The notes under the pieces were generated by a model. The model worked only from the letters and a program-made list of their open reading frames with translations. It was not told the DNA's origin and made no database searches. The translations under genes were made by a program, and so were the position numbers. From Glycomyces luteolus (GTDB taxonomy: Bacteria; Actinomycetota; Actinomycetes; Mycobacteriales; Micromonosporaceae), in contig NZ_JAPZVP010000005.1 in assembly GCF_027622875.1 (NCBI RefSeq), positions 151,349 through 215,348 on the forward strand: a DNA stretch of 64,000 nt. The letters run 5' to 3'. Numbering within the stretch: position 1 is the stretch's first letter; every line of letters starts with the position of its first letter. Positions 23,386 to 32,422 of the stretch are shown here, in pieces.

Positions 23386-26334
23386 TCAGGAGAGGTAGGG
23401 CCCGGCGTCGCCGACCTGGCCGGGCGCGGCGGTCAGCGCCGTGGCGAGGACGTACACGGCCATGTCGCCCTGGCCCGAGACGGAGGCGGTCAGGGTGCCG
23501 TTGGTGACGGTGGTGGTCGCGCCGCTCACCGCGTCGGTGTACGTGCCGTTGGGAATGCCACTGAACGTCGCCGAGCTCGAGATCGCGACCAGCGCGAAGC
23601 TGTCCACGGACGAGTCGGTGTAGCGGCGCTTGAACGCGATGCCGCCGCTGATGTTCTCAGTGGAGTACTGGCCCATCGAGAGCGCGGGCACCGCTCGCCG
23701 GATCTCACCCAGCCGCTGCAGGTGCTCGACGAGCGGCTGGTTCAGCGTGGTGGCGATCGCTCCGGTGGCCGAGTCGACCTGGCCGAAGTCGCTCACCGAG
23801 AGGGTGCCTTCGAGGTGGTCGCCGTAATAGGCGCGGCCGGTCTCCGCGAGCGGACAGGAAGGCCCGCAGTCGATCTGGGCGCCGGCCTGGAACTCGATCT
23901 CCGATCCGTAGTAGAGCGTGGGGATGCCGCGGAAGGTCCACATGAGGTTCATGTTCTCGGCCCAGGCGGTGGTGCCGCCGGAGTAGCGACTGCTGGATTT
24001 GTTGGGGCCGTAGTCGTGCGAGTCGACGTACACGGCGTTGAACGTGGCGTCGTTGACCCAGGGGTCGGAGTCCTTGCCGTTGTGGAACGCGTTGCTCGCT
24101 TCGCCGAAGTTCATGTGCATGCGCATGTCGATGATGTTCATGCCGGAGAACCGGCTGTAGTCCGGGGCGTGGTAGGTGTTGCCCTGGAGGAACGCGTTGG
24201 TGCTGGTGGGCTGGTTCTCGGTGCCCTGCGCGTTCTCCCAGTCGTACTGCTCGAGCGCGGCGGTCGCGTCGTCCGCGGCGTACTCGCGGCGCTCCTGCCA
24301 GGTGTAGAACTGGGCGGAGTGGTTGACCGAGCCGCGGTTCCAGCGGTCGTGGACGAAGGCCGCGACCTCGCCGAAGATGTAGAAGTCCTGGGCCTTCTCG
24401 GCCCCGTACTTCGCTTCGAGGTGCTCTTGGAGGGCGGGCAGGAAGACCCGGTTCCAGGTGACGCGCGGAATGTGGACGGCGGTGTCGACCCGGAACCCGT
24501 CGACGCCCATGTCGATGTACTGCTTGTAGGCGCCGATCAGGTAGTCCTGCACGGCCTCTGACTCGGTGTTGAAGTCGGCGAGGTCTTCATGGAGCCAGCA
24601 GGAGCGGGCGTCCTCGCCTTCCCAGTTGCCGATCCAGCACTGGTGGTAGTTCTCGGCCGAGAACATGCCCGATGTCGCGCTGGGCCACTGGCGGTTGTAG
24701 ACCTTCCAGCCCTCGGAACTGTAGTTGCCGGAGAAGACGCCCCAGTTCCTGCAGGTGTTGTCCGCGGGCTCCGCGGTGGACCAGAGGTCGCCGTTGTAGT
24801 AGGAGCGGCCCGAGTTCGGCTCGACCGAGAGGCCGTCGTAGGTGAAGTCGGGGTTGTAGGTGTCGTAGAAGTCGCCCCACTGGCTGTCCTGGACGCCGTA
24901 GACCGTGGGGGTCTCGAGGCCGAGCGCGCCCCAGCGGGAGGAGTGGTTGAAGACCACGTCCTGGTAGATCTTCATGCCCTTGTCGTGGGCGGTGTCGATG
25001 AAGTCCTGATAGGACGCTCCCTCCGACTCCAGGCGGGCGTCGATCTCGTAGAAGTCGTATCCGTGGTAGCCGTGGTAGTCGTAGTCGGAGCGGTTGAGCA
25101 CCACCGGGGTGATCCACACGGCCGAGAAGCCGAGCGCCTTGATGTAGTCGAGGCGATCCATGAGGCCGGAGAAGTCGCCGCGGAACATCGGATCGTCGTT
25201 CTCGGCGTTGCCGGAGGTCTCGTGTTTGGAACCGCCGCGGTTGTTCGACTCGTCGCCGTCGTAGAAGCGCGCGGTCATCGCGAAGTAGATCGGGTCCTGG
25301 CGCGGGTCGCCGCCGAGCATCTCGCCGGTGGTCGCGGCGTCGGGGACCTCACCGGTCGTAGCCGAGACCGAAGCGCTTGCGGCGGAGACGTTCCCGGCCG
25401 CGTCGAATGCGGCGACCGCATAGGTGTAGGCCGTGTTCGGGTCGAGGTTCGCGTCGGTGAACTTCGTCGAGGCGGTGGTGCGGGCGACCGTGCCGTCGGC
25501 GGAGGTGCGGGTGAGCCGGTAGCCGGTGACGCCCACATCGTCCGTGGCGGCCGTCCACGACAGGATCATCGTGGTGGCGTTCACCGTGGCTGTGAGCCCT
25601 TGGGGCGCAGCGGGAGCGACGGTGTCGGGTTCGGCCGCGACGCATGGATCGGCGGCGTCGGCGGTGACCGCGGCGTCTGAGACCGTCGTGACGCCCGCCC
25701 CGATGGTGTAGTCGGCGCCGGCGTTGTTGTCCCATAGGCTCGAGCCGTTGTTGAACGCGGCCTTCAGGTTCGCGGCCGAGCCGAGCGGCACGGTCAGGCG
25801 GGCCCAGCCCGCGCAGGCGGCCTCGACCATCGCCGCGCCGGGCGCGGTCGTCCAGACGCCGTTCACCGCGTAATGCAGGTACGCCTGGGTCCAGCCCATC
25901 GAGGCGAGGTCGTAGTAGACGACCGCTTGCTCACCACCGCAAGGGTTCCCGGTGCTCATCACCCCGGAGGCGATGGTGAAGTCGCCCGAACCGACAGCGT
26001 AGTTGGCGCCGTTGTTGTTGTCCCAGGTCCCGGAGCCGTTGTTGAAGGAGACCTGCGCGCCGGCGGCGGTGCCGAGGTCGATCTCGTGGGAGTACCAGCC
26101 GGTGCAGGCGGCCTCCATCGGGACGCCGGGGACGGGGGTCCACGACCCGCCGGTGGGCGCGTAGTGGATGTTCACAGTGGTCCAGGCGGTCAAGGCCCGG
26201 TAGTAGACGGTGGCCGCGCTCGCCGCGCTCGCGGCCGAGGGCACGGCCAGCAGCGCGATGAGCATGGCGGCCAGGGCGAGTGCAGCGGTGAGCAGGCGGC
26301 TCCGCTGGGAACGGCGGGGTTGTCCGCGGGTCAT
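23386..26334 (-). CDS. secreted alpha-amylase, GH13, with two CBM25 domains and an FN3 domain
   Basis: A 982-residue exported enzyme predicted to cleave alpha-1,4 bonds of starch. After the signal peptide (cleaved near ASA-A, about residue 37) come two CBM25 starch-binding domains (about 40-133 and 135-232; each has YY...W and a WDNN motif), a fibronectin type III domain (about 240-332) and the GH13 barrel (about 350-880). The four GH13 regions are DVVFNH, GFRVDTAVH (nucleophile Asp), FIFGEVAAF (acid/base Glu) and VDSHDYG (third Asp). A beta C-terminal domain ends the protein. AGGAG precedes the ATG. An 18-bp palindrome 60 bases upstream is the likely operator. Confidence 0.94.
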   Translation of the reverse strand: MTRGQPRRSQRSRLLTAALALAAMLIALLAVPSAASAASAATVYYRALTAWTTVNIHYAPTGGSWTPVPGVPMEAACTGWYSHEIDLGTAAGAQVSFNNGSGTWDNNNGANYAVGSGDFTIASGVMSTGNPCGGEQAVVYYDLASMGWTQAYLHYAVNGVWTTAPGAAMVEAACAGWARLTVPLGSAANLKAAFNNGSSLWDNNAGADYTIGAGVTTVSDAAVTADAADPCVAAEPDTVAPAAPQGLTATVNATTMILSWTAATDDVGVTGYRLTRTSADGTVARTTASTKFTDANLDPNTAYTYAVAAFDAAGNVSAASASVSATTGEVPDAATTGEMLGGDPRQDPIYFAMTARFYDGDESNNRGGSKHETSGNAENDDPMFRGDFSGLMDRLDYIKALGFSAVWITPVVLNRSDYDYHGYHGYDFYEIDARLESEGASYQDFIDTAHDKGMKIYQDVVFNHSSRWGALGLETPTVYGVQDSQWGDFYDTYNPDFTYDGLSVEPNSGRSYYNGDLWSTAEPADNTCRNWGVFSGNYSSEGWKVYNRQWPSATSGMFSAENYHQCWIGNWEGEDARSCWLHEDLADFNTESEAVQDYLIGAYKQYIDMGVDGFRVDTAVHIPRVTWNRVFLPALQEHLEAKYGAEKAQDFYIFGEVAAFVHDRWNRGSVNHSAQFYTWQERREYAADDATAALEQYDWENAQGTENQPTSTNAFLQGNTYHAPDYSRFSGMNIIDMRMHMNFGEASNAFHNGKDSDPWVNDATFNAVYVDSHDYGPNKSSSRYSGGTTAWAENMNLMWTFRGIPTLYYGSEIEFQAGAQIDCGPSCPLAETGRAYYGDHLEGTLSVSDFGQVDSATGAIATTLNQPLVEHLQRLGEIRRAVPALSMGQYSTENISGGIAFKRRYTDSSVDSFALVAISSSATFSGIPNGTYTDAVSGATTTVTNGTLTASVSGQGDMAVYVLATALTAAPGQVGDAGPYLS

Positions 26335-26394
26335 GTCGAACTCCTGTGGGCGAGGTGGTCAGGTTGCTTCTTGCCGTTCCCAGAGGTGTTCTTG

Positions 26395-26412
26395 CAGTTC
26401 TTGCAAGAACTG
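26395..26412. promoter_or_regulatory. perfect 18-bp palindrome upstream of the amylase gene
   Basis: CAGTTCTTGCAAGAACTG is an uninterrupted palindrome, preceded by another half-copy (GTTCTTG at 26388-26394). The CTTGCAG-type repeats resemble elements that I recall from Streptomyces amylase promoters bound by the maltose regulator of the LacI family. It lies just downstream of a TATGCT hexamer on the minus strand (26423-26428), a position suited to repression. Confidence 0.78.
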
Positions 26413-26509
26413 TCTGAACTTTAGCATAGAATTTTCCATATGCTCATGCCTCGATATCCGGCTCGTTCGCCGCGCCGGGTGCCGAGCGGGTCGCGATTAC
26501 CCTGCCGGC

Positions 26510-27142
26510 GTGACCTCCCCGAACGAGATGCGCGTCCATGCAAGGGAAATCGGCCTCGCGAGGTTCATCGCGGGAATCCTCGCCGTCGGCGTGCTGCTGT
26601 ACGCCTACGTCCTCGGCGGCGAGGCGAACGGCCTCAACCCGTTCAACTACTTCGGCTTCTTCACCAACCTGACGAGCCTGCTCACGGCGGCCCTTCTGAT
26701 CGCCACGGGCCTGCACCCGCTCCTCGGCAGGCCCGTGCCCGCGTGGCTCGTCGCGGCACGGGCCGTCGCCACCGCGTGCATGCTGATCGTCGCGGTGGTC
26801 TACAACGTGCTGGTCCCCGGCACCGGCACCGCCCCTCCGCTGGTGAGCGCCGCACTGCACATCGTGCTTCCGGCAGTGGTCTTCCTCGACTGGCTCCTGG
26901 TCGGCGACCGCCCGCCGCTGCCCTGGCCCCGCGTATGGCTCGTCATCCCCTACCCCGCCCTGTGGCTCGCCGTCGTGCTGGTCCGCGGCGCGACCGACGG
27001 CTGGGTGCCGTACGGGTTCCTGCTGCCCGAGCGCGGGCTGGCCTCCCTTGGACTGCATGTGATCGGGCTGTTCGCGGCGCTGTCGGCGGCAGGAGCGCTC
27101 GTGTGGGCGGTCAGCCGATGCCGGGGCCTCACGAACTGGTGA
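26510..27142 (+). CDS. Pr6Pr family membrane protein
   Basis: A 210-residue protein with about six membrane spans, matching the Pr6Pr group (FAR-17a/AIG1-like): NPFNYFGFFTNLTSLL after span 1 is the characteristic motif, and LHIVLPAVVFLDWLL and WVPYGFL follow. Function is unknown in bacteria; eukaryotic relatives AIG1/ADTRP hydrolyse lipid esters through a Thr and a His, and candidate residues (T in FFTNLTS, H in ALHIVLP) are present here. The start is either GTG 26510 or ATG 26528; I use the first. Its stop overlaps the convergent HelR-type gene by 14 bp. Confidence 0.82.
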   Translation: MTSPNEMRVHAREIGLARFIAGILAVGVLLYAYVLGGEANGLNPFNYFGFFTNLTSLLTAALLIATGLHPLLGRPVPAWLVAARAVATACMLIVAVVYNVLVPGTGTAPPLVSAALHIVLPAVVFLDWLLVGDRPPLPWPRVWLVIPYPALWLAVVLVRGATDGWVPYGFLLPERGLASLGLHVIGLFAALSAAGALVWAVSRCRGLTNW

Positions 27143-29288
27143 GGATCACCAGTTGCCGCGTCGCCCTGGTCATCGCCACGTACCGGTCCACCGCCCCTTC
27201 GATGCCCTCGCCGAAGGCCTCGGGGTCGACGAGCACGACCAGGTCGAATTCGAGCCCCTTGGCCAGCACCGGGGTGAGCGAGCGGACCCGTTCCGTCTCC
27301 TGGAGGCCGGGAGCCCCGATCACGCAGGCGGTCCCCTCGTCGTGTCCGGCGAGCCACGCTTCGAGGATCGCATCGAGGTCCCCAATGGACCCGTGCTGCA
27401 CGGGGATGCCGCTGCTGCGGACCGAGGTGGGCACGTTGGCATCCGGGAGCGCGGCCCGGATGACCTGCTCGGCCTCGGCCATCACCTCTTCGGGCGTGCG
27501 GTAGTTGATGCTCAGGGAGGCCAGGCGGGCGTGGTCGAGGCCGATACGCGCCAACCGCTCCCGCCAGGACTCGGTGAACCCGTGCCGCGCCTGGGCGCGG
27601 TCGCCGACGATCGTGAAGCTCCGGGACGGGCAGCGGCGCAGCAGCATCTGCCATTCGGCGTCGGTGAGCTCCTGGGCCTCGTCGACGATGACGTGGGCGA
27701 ACGGCCCGGCGAGCAGGTCCGGCTCGGCGGTCTCCAGGTCCTCGTAGTGGACCAGGGCGTCCTGCAGGTCCGCGCCCTTGAGCAGGATCATCTCCTCCAC
27801 GTTGCCGTCGCCTGCCTCGAGGAGGTCCTCCACGACCTTGTCGATGACCACGCGCTCGGCGGCGATCGCGGCCTCGCGCCGCCGGGCGATCCGCGAGGCC
27901 TCCGGGTCGCCGAGGCGGTTCCGGGCGGCGTCGAGGAACGGCAGGTCGGCGACCGTCCAGGCCTCCGGGTCCTCGCGGTAGAGCAGCGCGACCTGGTCCT
28001 CGTCGAGCCAAGGGGCGCACATGCGCAGGAAGTCGGGGACCGCCCACAGTGCTGCGACGAGGTCGGTGGGCTCGATGAGCGGCCAGGCCTTATCGAAGGC
28101 GCGCACCAGTTCCCGGTTGCGGGCGAGCGACCGGCGCAGCAGGTCCACGTCGATCTCGTCCTCGTCGTGCTTCTCGGCGATGATCGCGACCAGTTCGTCC
28201 CAGATCTGCTCGCGCGCTTCGTTGTGGGGCGTGCCGAGACCCGCCGCGTCGAACGCGTCGGCCCAGTCGTCGGCGCTGAGCCAGACCTCGGACCAGTGCG
28301 TCTCGACCGCCATCCCCTCGGCGGGCGGGTGCTCGTAGCGGCGCGCGGCCGGTTCGATGGCCTTCACCATGTCCGCGCCGGCCTTCAGAGCGGCGACGGC
28401 CGGGTCCGCTTCGTCCGGCGCGTCCGCGCCTTCGGGTTGGAGGTCACGGACGGTGCAGGTCTGCACGCCCTCCTCGCCGAGGCTGGGGAGGACGTCGGCG
28501 ACATAGGCCAGGTAGGGCTGGTGGGGGCCGACGAAGAGCACGCCTCCCTTGTGGTGGCCGACGCGCGGGTCGGAGTAGAGCAGGTATGCGGCGCGGTGGA
28601 GCGCGACGACGGTCTTGCCGGTGCCGGGGCCGCCGTCGACCACGAGCGTGCCGCTCGATCCGGCCCGGATGACGGCGTCCTGGTCGGCCTGGATGGTGCC
28701 GAGCACGTCGCGCATCCGCTCGGACCGACTGGTGCTGAGGCTCGCGATGAACGCGGACTGATCGTCAAGGGCGGCATGGTCTTCCAGTCCATCGGGAGTG
28801 AAGACCTCCTCCCAGTAGTCGCTGATGCGGCCGCGGGTCCAGCGGTACCGGCGGCGACTGGCCAGGCCCATCGGGTCGGCGTGGGTCGCGCCGAAGAACG
28901 GCTCGGCCGCGGGCGAGCGCCAGTCGAGCAGCAGGCGGCGGCCCTCGCCGTCCGTGAGGCCGAGTCGTCCGATGTAGACCGTCTCGCCTTCGGTGGTGAC
29001 GGTCCGGCCGAGGCACAGGTCCAGGCCGAAGCGGCGCAGGGCGCCGAGGCGGCCGGTCAGCCGGTGGATCTCCCGGTCGCGGTCGGCTGCGGCCTGCCCG
29101 TCGAACTGGCCGGTGCCGCCCGGCGCTTTGCGGGCGGCGGCGAGTTGGGCGGTGACCTCGGCGATCGACTGCTCCAGGCTCGCCGCGACGGCGGCGAAGT
29201 GCCGCTCGTCGTCGGCGATGAGCTTCGGGTCGGCCTTCGCGGCGAGGCGCTCGGGCAGTTCGAATGCACTGCGGGTTTCAGGGTTCAC
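27129..29288 (-). CDS. helR: HelD/HelR-type RNA polymerase-associated ATPase
   Basis: A 719-residue UvrD-like superfamily 1 ATPase. The N-terminal coiled arm (about 1-100: LEQSIAEVTAQLAAARKAPG) and the LLLDWRSPAAEPFFGAT region are typical of HelD-type factors that bind RNA polymerase, remove stalled complexes and, in the HelR group, give rifamycin tolerance. Walker A is VVDGGPGTGKTVVALHR (about 230-246), Walker B is HVIVDEAQELTD, and motif VI is VAMTRATRQL near the C-terminus. It starts at GTG 29288 with GAAGGGAG upstream. Rifamycin-associated elements are known ahead of such genes; I did not find one, though CCCTGG...CCAGGG dyads occur about 90 bp upstream. Symbol is tentative. Confidence 0.85.
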   Translation of the reverse strand: MNPETRSAFELPERLAAKADPKLIADDERHFAAVAASLEQSIAEVTAQLAAARKAPGGTGQFDGQAAADRDREIHRLTGRLGALRRFGLDLCLGRTVTTEGETVYIGRLGLTDGEGRRLLLDWRSPAAEPFFGATHADPMGLASRRRYRWTRGRISDYWEEVFTPDGLEDHAALDDQSAFIASLSTSRSERMRDVLGTIQADQDAVIRAGSSGTLVVDGGPGTGKTVVALHRAAYLLYSDPRVGHHKGGVLFVGPHQPYLAYVADVLPSLGEEGVQTCTVRDLQPEGADAPDEADPAVAALKAGADMVKAIEPAARRYEHPPAEGMAVETHWSEVWLSADDWADAFDAAGLGTPHNEAREQIWDELVAIIAEKHDEDEIDVDLLRRSLARNRELVRAFDKAWPLIEPTDLVAALWAVPDFLRMCAPWLDEDQVALLYREDPEAWTVADLPFLDAARNRLGDPEASRIARRREAAIAAERVVIDKVVEDLLEAGDGNVEEMILLKGADLQDALVHYEDLETAEPDLLAGPFAHVIVDEAQELTDAEWQMLLRRCPSRSFTIVGDRAQARHGFTESWRERLARIGLDHARLASLSINYRTPEEVMAEAEQVIRAALPDANVPTSVRSSGIPVQHGSIGDLDAILEAWLAGHDEGTACVIGAPGLQETERVRSLTPVLAKGLEFDLVVLVDPEAFGEGIEGAVDRYVAMTRATRQLVILTSS

Positions 29289-29816
29289 TCAGCGGCTCCC
29301 TTCAAGCTGGAAGTACGATTGTGAACCATGCTGACCTGCGAAAACACACCCCGGTGCACCCTGGTTCGGCACCCCAGGGTTATATTCTGAAGAGGGAAGA
29401 GGCGCAGGCCGCTTCCCTTTCGTGTTTCCGGGGATCGGCGGGCAGCCGGGCAGATCGAGCCCGACGGCCGCCGACGCGCCGAGGACGGGGCCGCAGCCTC
29501 GATGCTCGAGCCGCCGTTCACCCGCTTTCGCGCGAGGCGCTCGCCGTAGGCCATGCGGGCGGCGCCGTCGACCGGCCTCCAGGCGATCCCGGAACCCCGG
29601 CCGTTCGGCCGCTTTCCTCGTGAGTTGATCGCTGTGGGCCGGATGGGCGCGATCATCGCGGAAGTGCCGGTTCATGGCCATTCCGTGCCATGTGAGCTGG
29701 GCGGAGTCGCAAAATGCCGCCAAGAGATTTATCAAACACCTGTTTGAGCTTGCGCGCTGCCACCAGTTCGGTATGTTGATCTTGATACACATGTTCGACA
29801 TGACACGGGGGAACTG
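29289..29816. other. 528-bp gap between divergent helR and the imu operon
   Basis: No convincing gene lies here; the open frames lack Shine-Dalgarno sequences, recognisable motifs and typical composition. It contains, near the helR side, a dyad with arms CCCTGG and CCAGGG around 29358-29378 and a TATAAC-like hexamer on the minus strand. Near the imu side it contains the SOS box at 29732-29747. The middle 300 bases show nothing I can name. Confidence 0.6.
29732..29747 (+). promoter_or_regulatory. SOS box (LexA site) of the imuA'-imuB-dnaE2 operon
   Basis: TCAAACACCTGTTTGA has TCAAAC/GTTTGA arms around four bases, matching the Gram-positive LexA consensus TCGAAC-N4-GTTCGA with one symmetric change per arm. 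It lies 70 bases upstream of the imuA' GTG. LexA control of this operon is established in mycobacteria and other bacteria. Confidence 0.8.
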
Positions 29817-31040
29817 GTGGCGACATCCGTCGCGGCCGCGCTGGCCGCTGAGCTCGGCCTGCGCACCGCCGCAGAGCTGCGCCCCGCAGCCGAAGCGAGG
29901 TCAGGGCGCGCGGCCCGCTTCGCGGGCGAGCCGCCGCTGACCGCTGAGCCACAACGCGCGGGCGCGGCCCGCGATGCCGTCGAGCGGCCCGCTCCTGAAT
30001 CCCCTCCCGGTGAGGTCCAGCCTTCGCGGAACATCCTGCCCGTCACCCCCGACATTTCCGCGCTGCTGCCCTACGGCGGACTCGCGACTGTGACCGCAAT
30101 CATGGCCTCGCGGCGCGGAGCGACCTCGCTGCTGTGGCGGCTGCTGGCCGGTCCGACCGGGTCGGGGGCCTGGTGCGCGCTCGTCGGGATGCCGCGGGTG
30201 TACCCGCTCGCGGCGACGGCCGCCGGAGTCGACCTGGGACGGGTGGCGCTGGTCGATCCGGGGCCGCTCGTGGTCGAGGCGGCGGGGACGCTGGCCGAGG
30301 GCGTCGCCGTGGTGGTGGTGCCGAGCGAAGGCCTCACCCCGACGCAGGCGCGGCGGCTGGCCGCCCGCGCCCGCAGGAGCGGGACCGCGATCGTCTGGTG
30401 GGAGACCCGCCCGGTGGTCGGCGCCGACGCCCGGCTCGAGGTCGCCCGCGCACGCTGGAAAGGACTGCGCCCCAACGACGGACGGCGCTGGGGGGCCGGA
30501 CGCCTCGACGCCTGCGAACTGGAGGTCGCCGCCTACTGGCGCTCCGGAGGCACCCGCCAAGGTCGGATCTGGCCCTACGGCGGCGAGACCGGGGCGAGCC
30601 GCACCGGAGCGGAGCGGCCCACCCGGGAGAACGTCATCGACCTGCGGTCGAGGTCTATCGTGGACCGCGATACCGTCGAACGGAACAGCGCCCCGCATCG
30701 CGCGAACGGCACTCAGCGCGGGCGGCTCGGCGAACGCATCAAGGTCGCGGACCATCAGGCCGACCTCGCGGACTCTGGGGGCCTCCCTCCCTCCCCCTCG
30801 CCCACCCACCCCGCCACCACCACCGCCTTGCCGGCTTCCAGCTCGACCGGGCGCGCTCCGGTCGAGCGTGGTGATGCCTCCGGTGCCTCCGGAAAATTCC
30901 GGATTCGTTCCGGTGCAGCGGATGCATCCGCCGGCTGTTCCAGTGTGGCAGGGGGGTACGACAATTCAGCACCCTCGGTGACCGCGATCTCACTGCCCGA
31001 AGTGGTTCCGCTTCGCCGCGGCGGAGGTGACCTCCCGTGA
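29817..31040 (+). CDS. imuA': ImuA'-type mutagenesis accessory protein
   Basis: A 407-residue RecA-like accessory factor of the DnaE2 mutasome. The central core (about 80-265) has the expected order GLATVTAIMASRRGATSLLWRLL, WCALVGMPRVYPLAATAAGVDLGRVALVDP and AIVWWETRP; an intact Walker A is not seen, as in other ImuA' proteins. The C-terminal 140 residues are low-complexity and probably disordered. It links ImuB and DnaE2 during translesion synthesis. It starts at GTG 29817 with GGGGG upstream, 70 bases after an SOS box. Its stop overlaps the imuB start by four bases (GTGA). Confidence 0.88.
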   Translation: MATSVAAALAAELGLRTAAELRPAAEARSGRAARFAGEPPLTAEPQRAGAARDAVERPAPESPPGEVQPSRNILPVTPDISALLPYGGLATVTAIMASRRGATSLLWRLLAGPTGSGAWCALVGMPRVYPLAATAAGVDLGRVALVDPGPLVVEAAGTLAEGVAVVVVPSEGLTPTQARRLAARARRSGTAIVWWETRPVVGADARLEVARARWKGLRPNDGRRWGAGRLDACELEVAAYWRSGGTRQGRIWPYGGETGASRTGAERPTRENVIDLRSRSIVDRDTVERNSAPHRANGTQRGRLGERIKVADHQADLADSGGLPPSPSPTHPATTTALPASSSTGRAPVERGDASGASGKFRIRSGAADASAGCSSVAGGYDNSAPSVTAISLPEVVPLRRGGGDLP

Positions 31041-32422
31041 GCGTGCAGGTGCGGCGGTCCGGGAGCCGGGTGCTGGTGATGCGGCTCGTGGACTGGGATG
31101 CCGAGGACTCGACCGCGTTCGAGCCGGTGCTCGATGCGCTCGACCTGCTCACTCCCTATGTCGAGGTGCTCGAGCCCGGCGTCGTCGCCGTGCCGCTGCG
31201 CCGCGGCGCGGGCGACGAGGCCGCGTTCTGCGAGGCCCTCATCGACACCGTCTCAGGCCTCGTCGACCAGGACTGCCTGACCGGGGTCGCCGACGGCCTG
31301 TTCGCCGCGGTCCTCGCCGCGTACGAAGGCCGGATCATTCCGGCCGGACGCGACGCGGCCTTCCTCTCCCGGCGCGACATCCGCGATCTCCAGGCCACGG
31401 GCCTGGTCGACGCCGAGACCTGCGAGACCTTGCGGCACTTGGGTATCAGCACCCTCGGCGCCTTCCGTGACCTGCCCGGCCAGGCCGTCGCCGAGCGGTT
31501 CGGCGCGCCAGTGCGGCGGGCCCAGCTGCTCGCGGCCGGGCAGCTCGCCCGCCCGCTCGTCCCCCGCCCGGCCGCGCCGGAGCTGACCGTGGCCGAGACC
31601 CCCGAGACGCCGTACGCCACGGTCGAGCAGGCCGTCTTCGCCGCCCGGCCCCTGGCCGAGCGCCTACTGGCCCTATTGGACGAACGCAACCTCGCCTGCA
31701 CCCGCGTCACCATCACCGCCCGCACCGGCAGCGGCATGGAGCGGCGGCGCATCTGGCAGCTCGACCCCGCCATCGGCGCGGCCGAACTGGCCCGGCGGGT
31801 GCGCTGGCAGCTCGAGGGCTGGCTCTCCTCAAGCGCCGCAAGCGACCAGGTCGACGAGAACGCGCACGCCATCACCGTCCTCGAGCTCGCCCCCGGCGGG
31901 CTGATCGGCCTGGTCGTCGCCGGGCGGGGCCTGTGGGGCGACAAGGGCGCCCGGGACGTGAAGGCCGAGGCAGCGCTGCGGCACGCCCAGAGCCGGTTCG
32001 GCCCCGACGCCGTGCAGATCGCCGCCGCCACCGACGGCCGCGACCTCGACGAGCGGTACGGCACCGCCGCATGGGAGGTCGAGCACGCACCGCCGCCGCC
32101 TTCGGGACCGTGGCCCGGGGCGCTGCCCGATCCGCTGCCCAGCCTCATCGGCACCGACGACCACGTCGCCGTCCTCGACGCGGCCGGGGCCCCCGTGCAG
32201 GCCCTCGCGCGAGGGGACCTGTCGGCCGCCCCGGCCCTGATCGCTTTGGGCGGCAAGAAGGTCCCGGTCGTCGCCTGGGCCGGGCCGTGGCCGGTGTCCG
32301 AGCGCTGGTGGAGCCCGGCGGTCCGCCGCTACGCGCGACTCCAGGTCGAGCTCGCCGACGGCCGCGCCGCCCTCCTCGTCTGCGAAGGCGGGCAATGGAA
32401 GGCGGTGGGCTGGTATGACTGA
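31037..32422 (+). CDS. imuB: ImuB, catalytically inactive Y-family polymerase homolog
   Basis: A 461-residue scaffold of the translesion mutasome, which docks on the sliding clamp and recruits DnaE2 and ImuA'. It retains the Y-family little-finger and thumb regions (LQATGLVDAETCETLRHLGISTLGAF, then a fingers-like LLDERNLACTRVTITARTGSG) but lacks the acidic metal-binding residues of active DinB enzymes, as expected. No QLxLF-type clamp motif is obvious to me in the C-terminus. It starts four bases inside imuA' and overlaps dnaE2 by eight, making the three genes a coupled operon controlled by LexA. Confidence 0.9.
   Translation: MSVQVRRSGSRVLVMRLVDWDAEDSTAFEPVLDALDLLTPYVEVLEPGVVAVPLRRGAGDEAAFCEALIDTVSGLVDQDCLTGVADGLFAAVLAAYEGRIIPAGRDAAFLSRRDIRDLQATGLVDAETCETLRHLGISTLGAFRDLPGQAVAERFGAPVRRAQLLAAGQLARPLVPRPAAPELTVAETPETPYATVEQAVFAARPLAERLLALLDERNLACTRVTITARTGSGMERRRIWQLDPAIGAAELARRVRWQLEGWLSSSAASDQVDENAHAITVLELAPGGLIGLVVAGRGLWGDKGARDVKAEAALRHAQSRFGPDAVQIAAATDGRDLDERYGTAAWEVEHAPPPPSGPWPGALPDPLPSLIGTDDHVAVLDAAGAPVQALARGDLSAAPALIALGGKKVPVVAWAGPWPVSERWWSPAVRRYARLQVELADGRAALLVCEGGQWKAVGWYD

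Noticed and set aside
27153-29324. A 723-codon open frame on the plus strand opposite the HelR-type gene
   Set aside because: It is a composition shadow: it has no recognisable motifs and lies fully antisense to a gene with clear Walker motifs.
29289-29400. A rifamycin-associated element upstream of the HelR-type gene
   Set aside because: Only generic CCCTGG/CCAGGG and GGTGCACC dyads are present; they do not match the element as I know it.
29289-29731. Several 60-170-codon open frames in the helR/imu gap
   Set aside because: None has a Shine-Dalgarno, typical composition or a recognisable domain.
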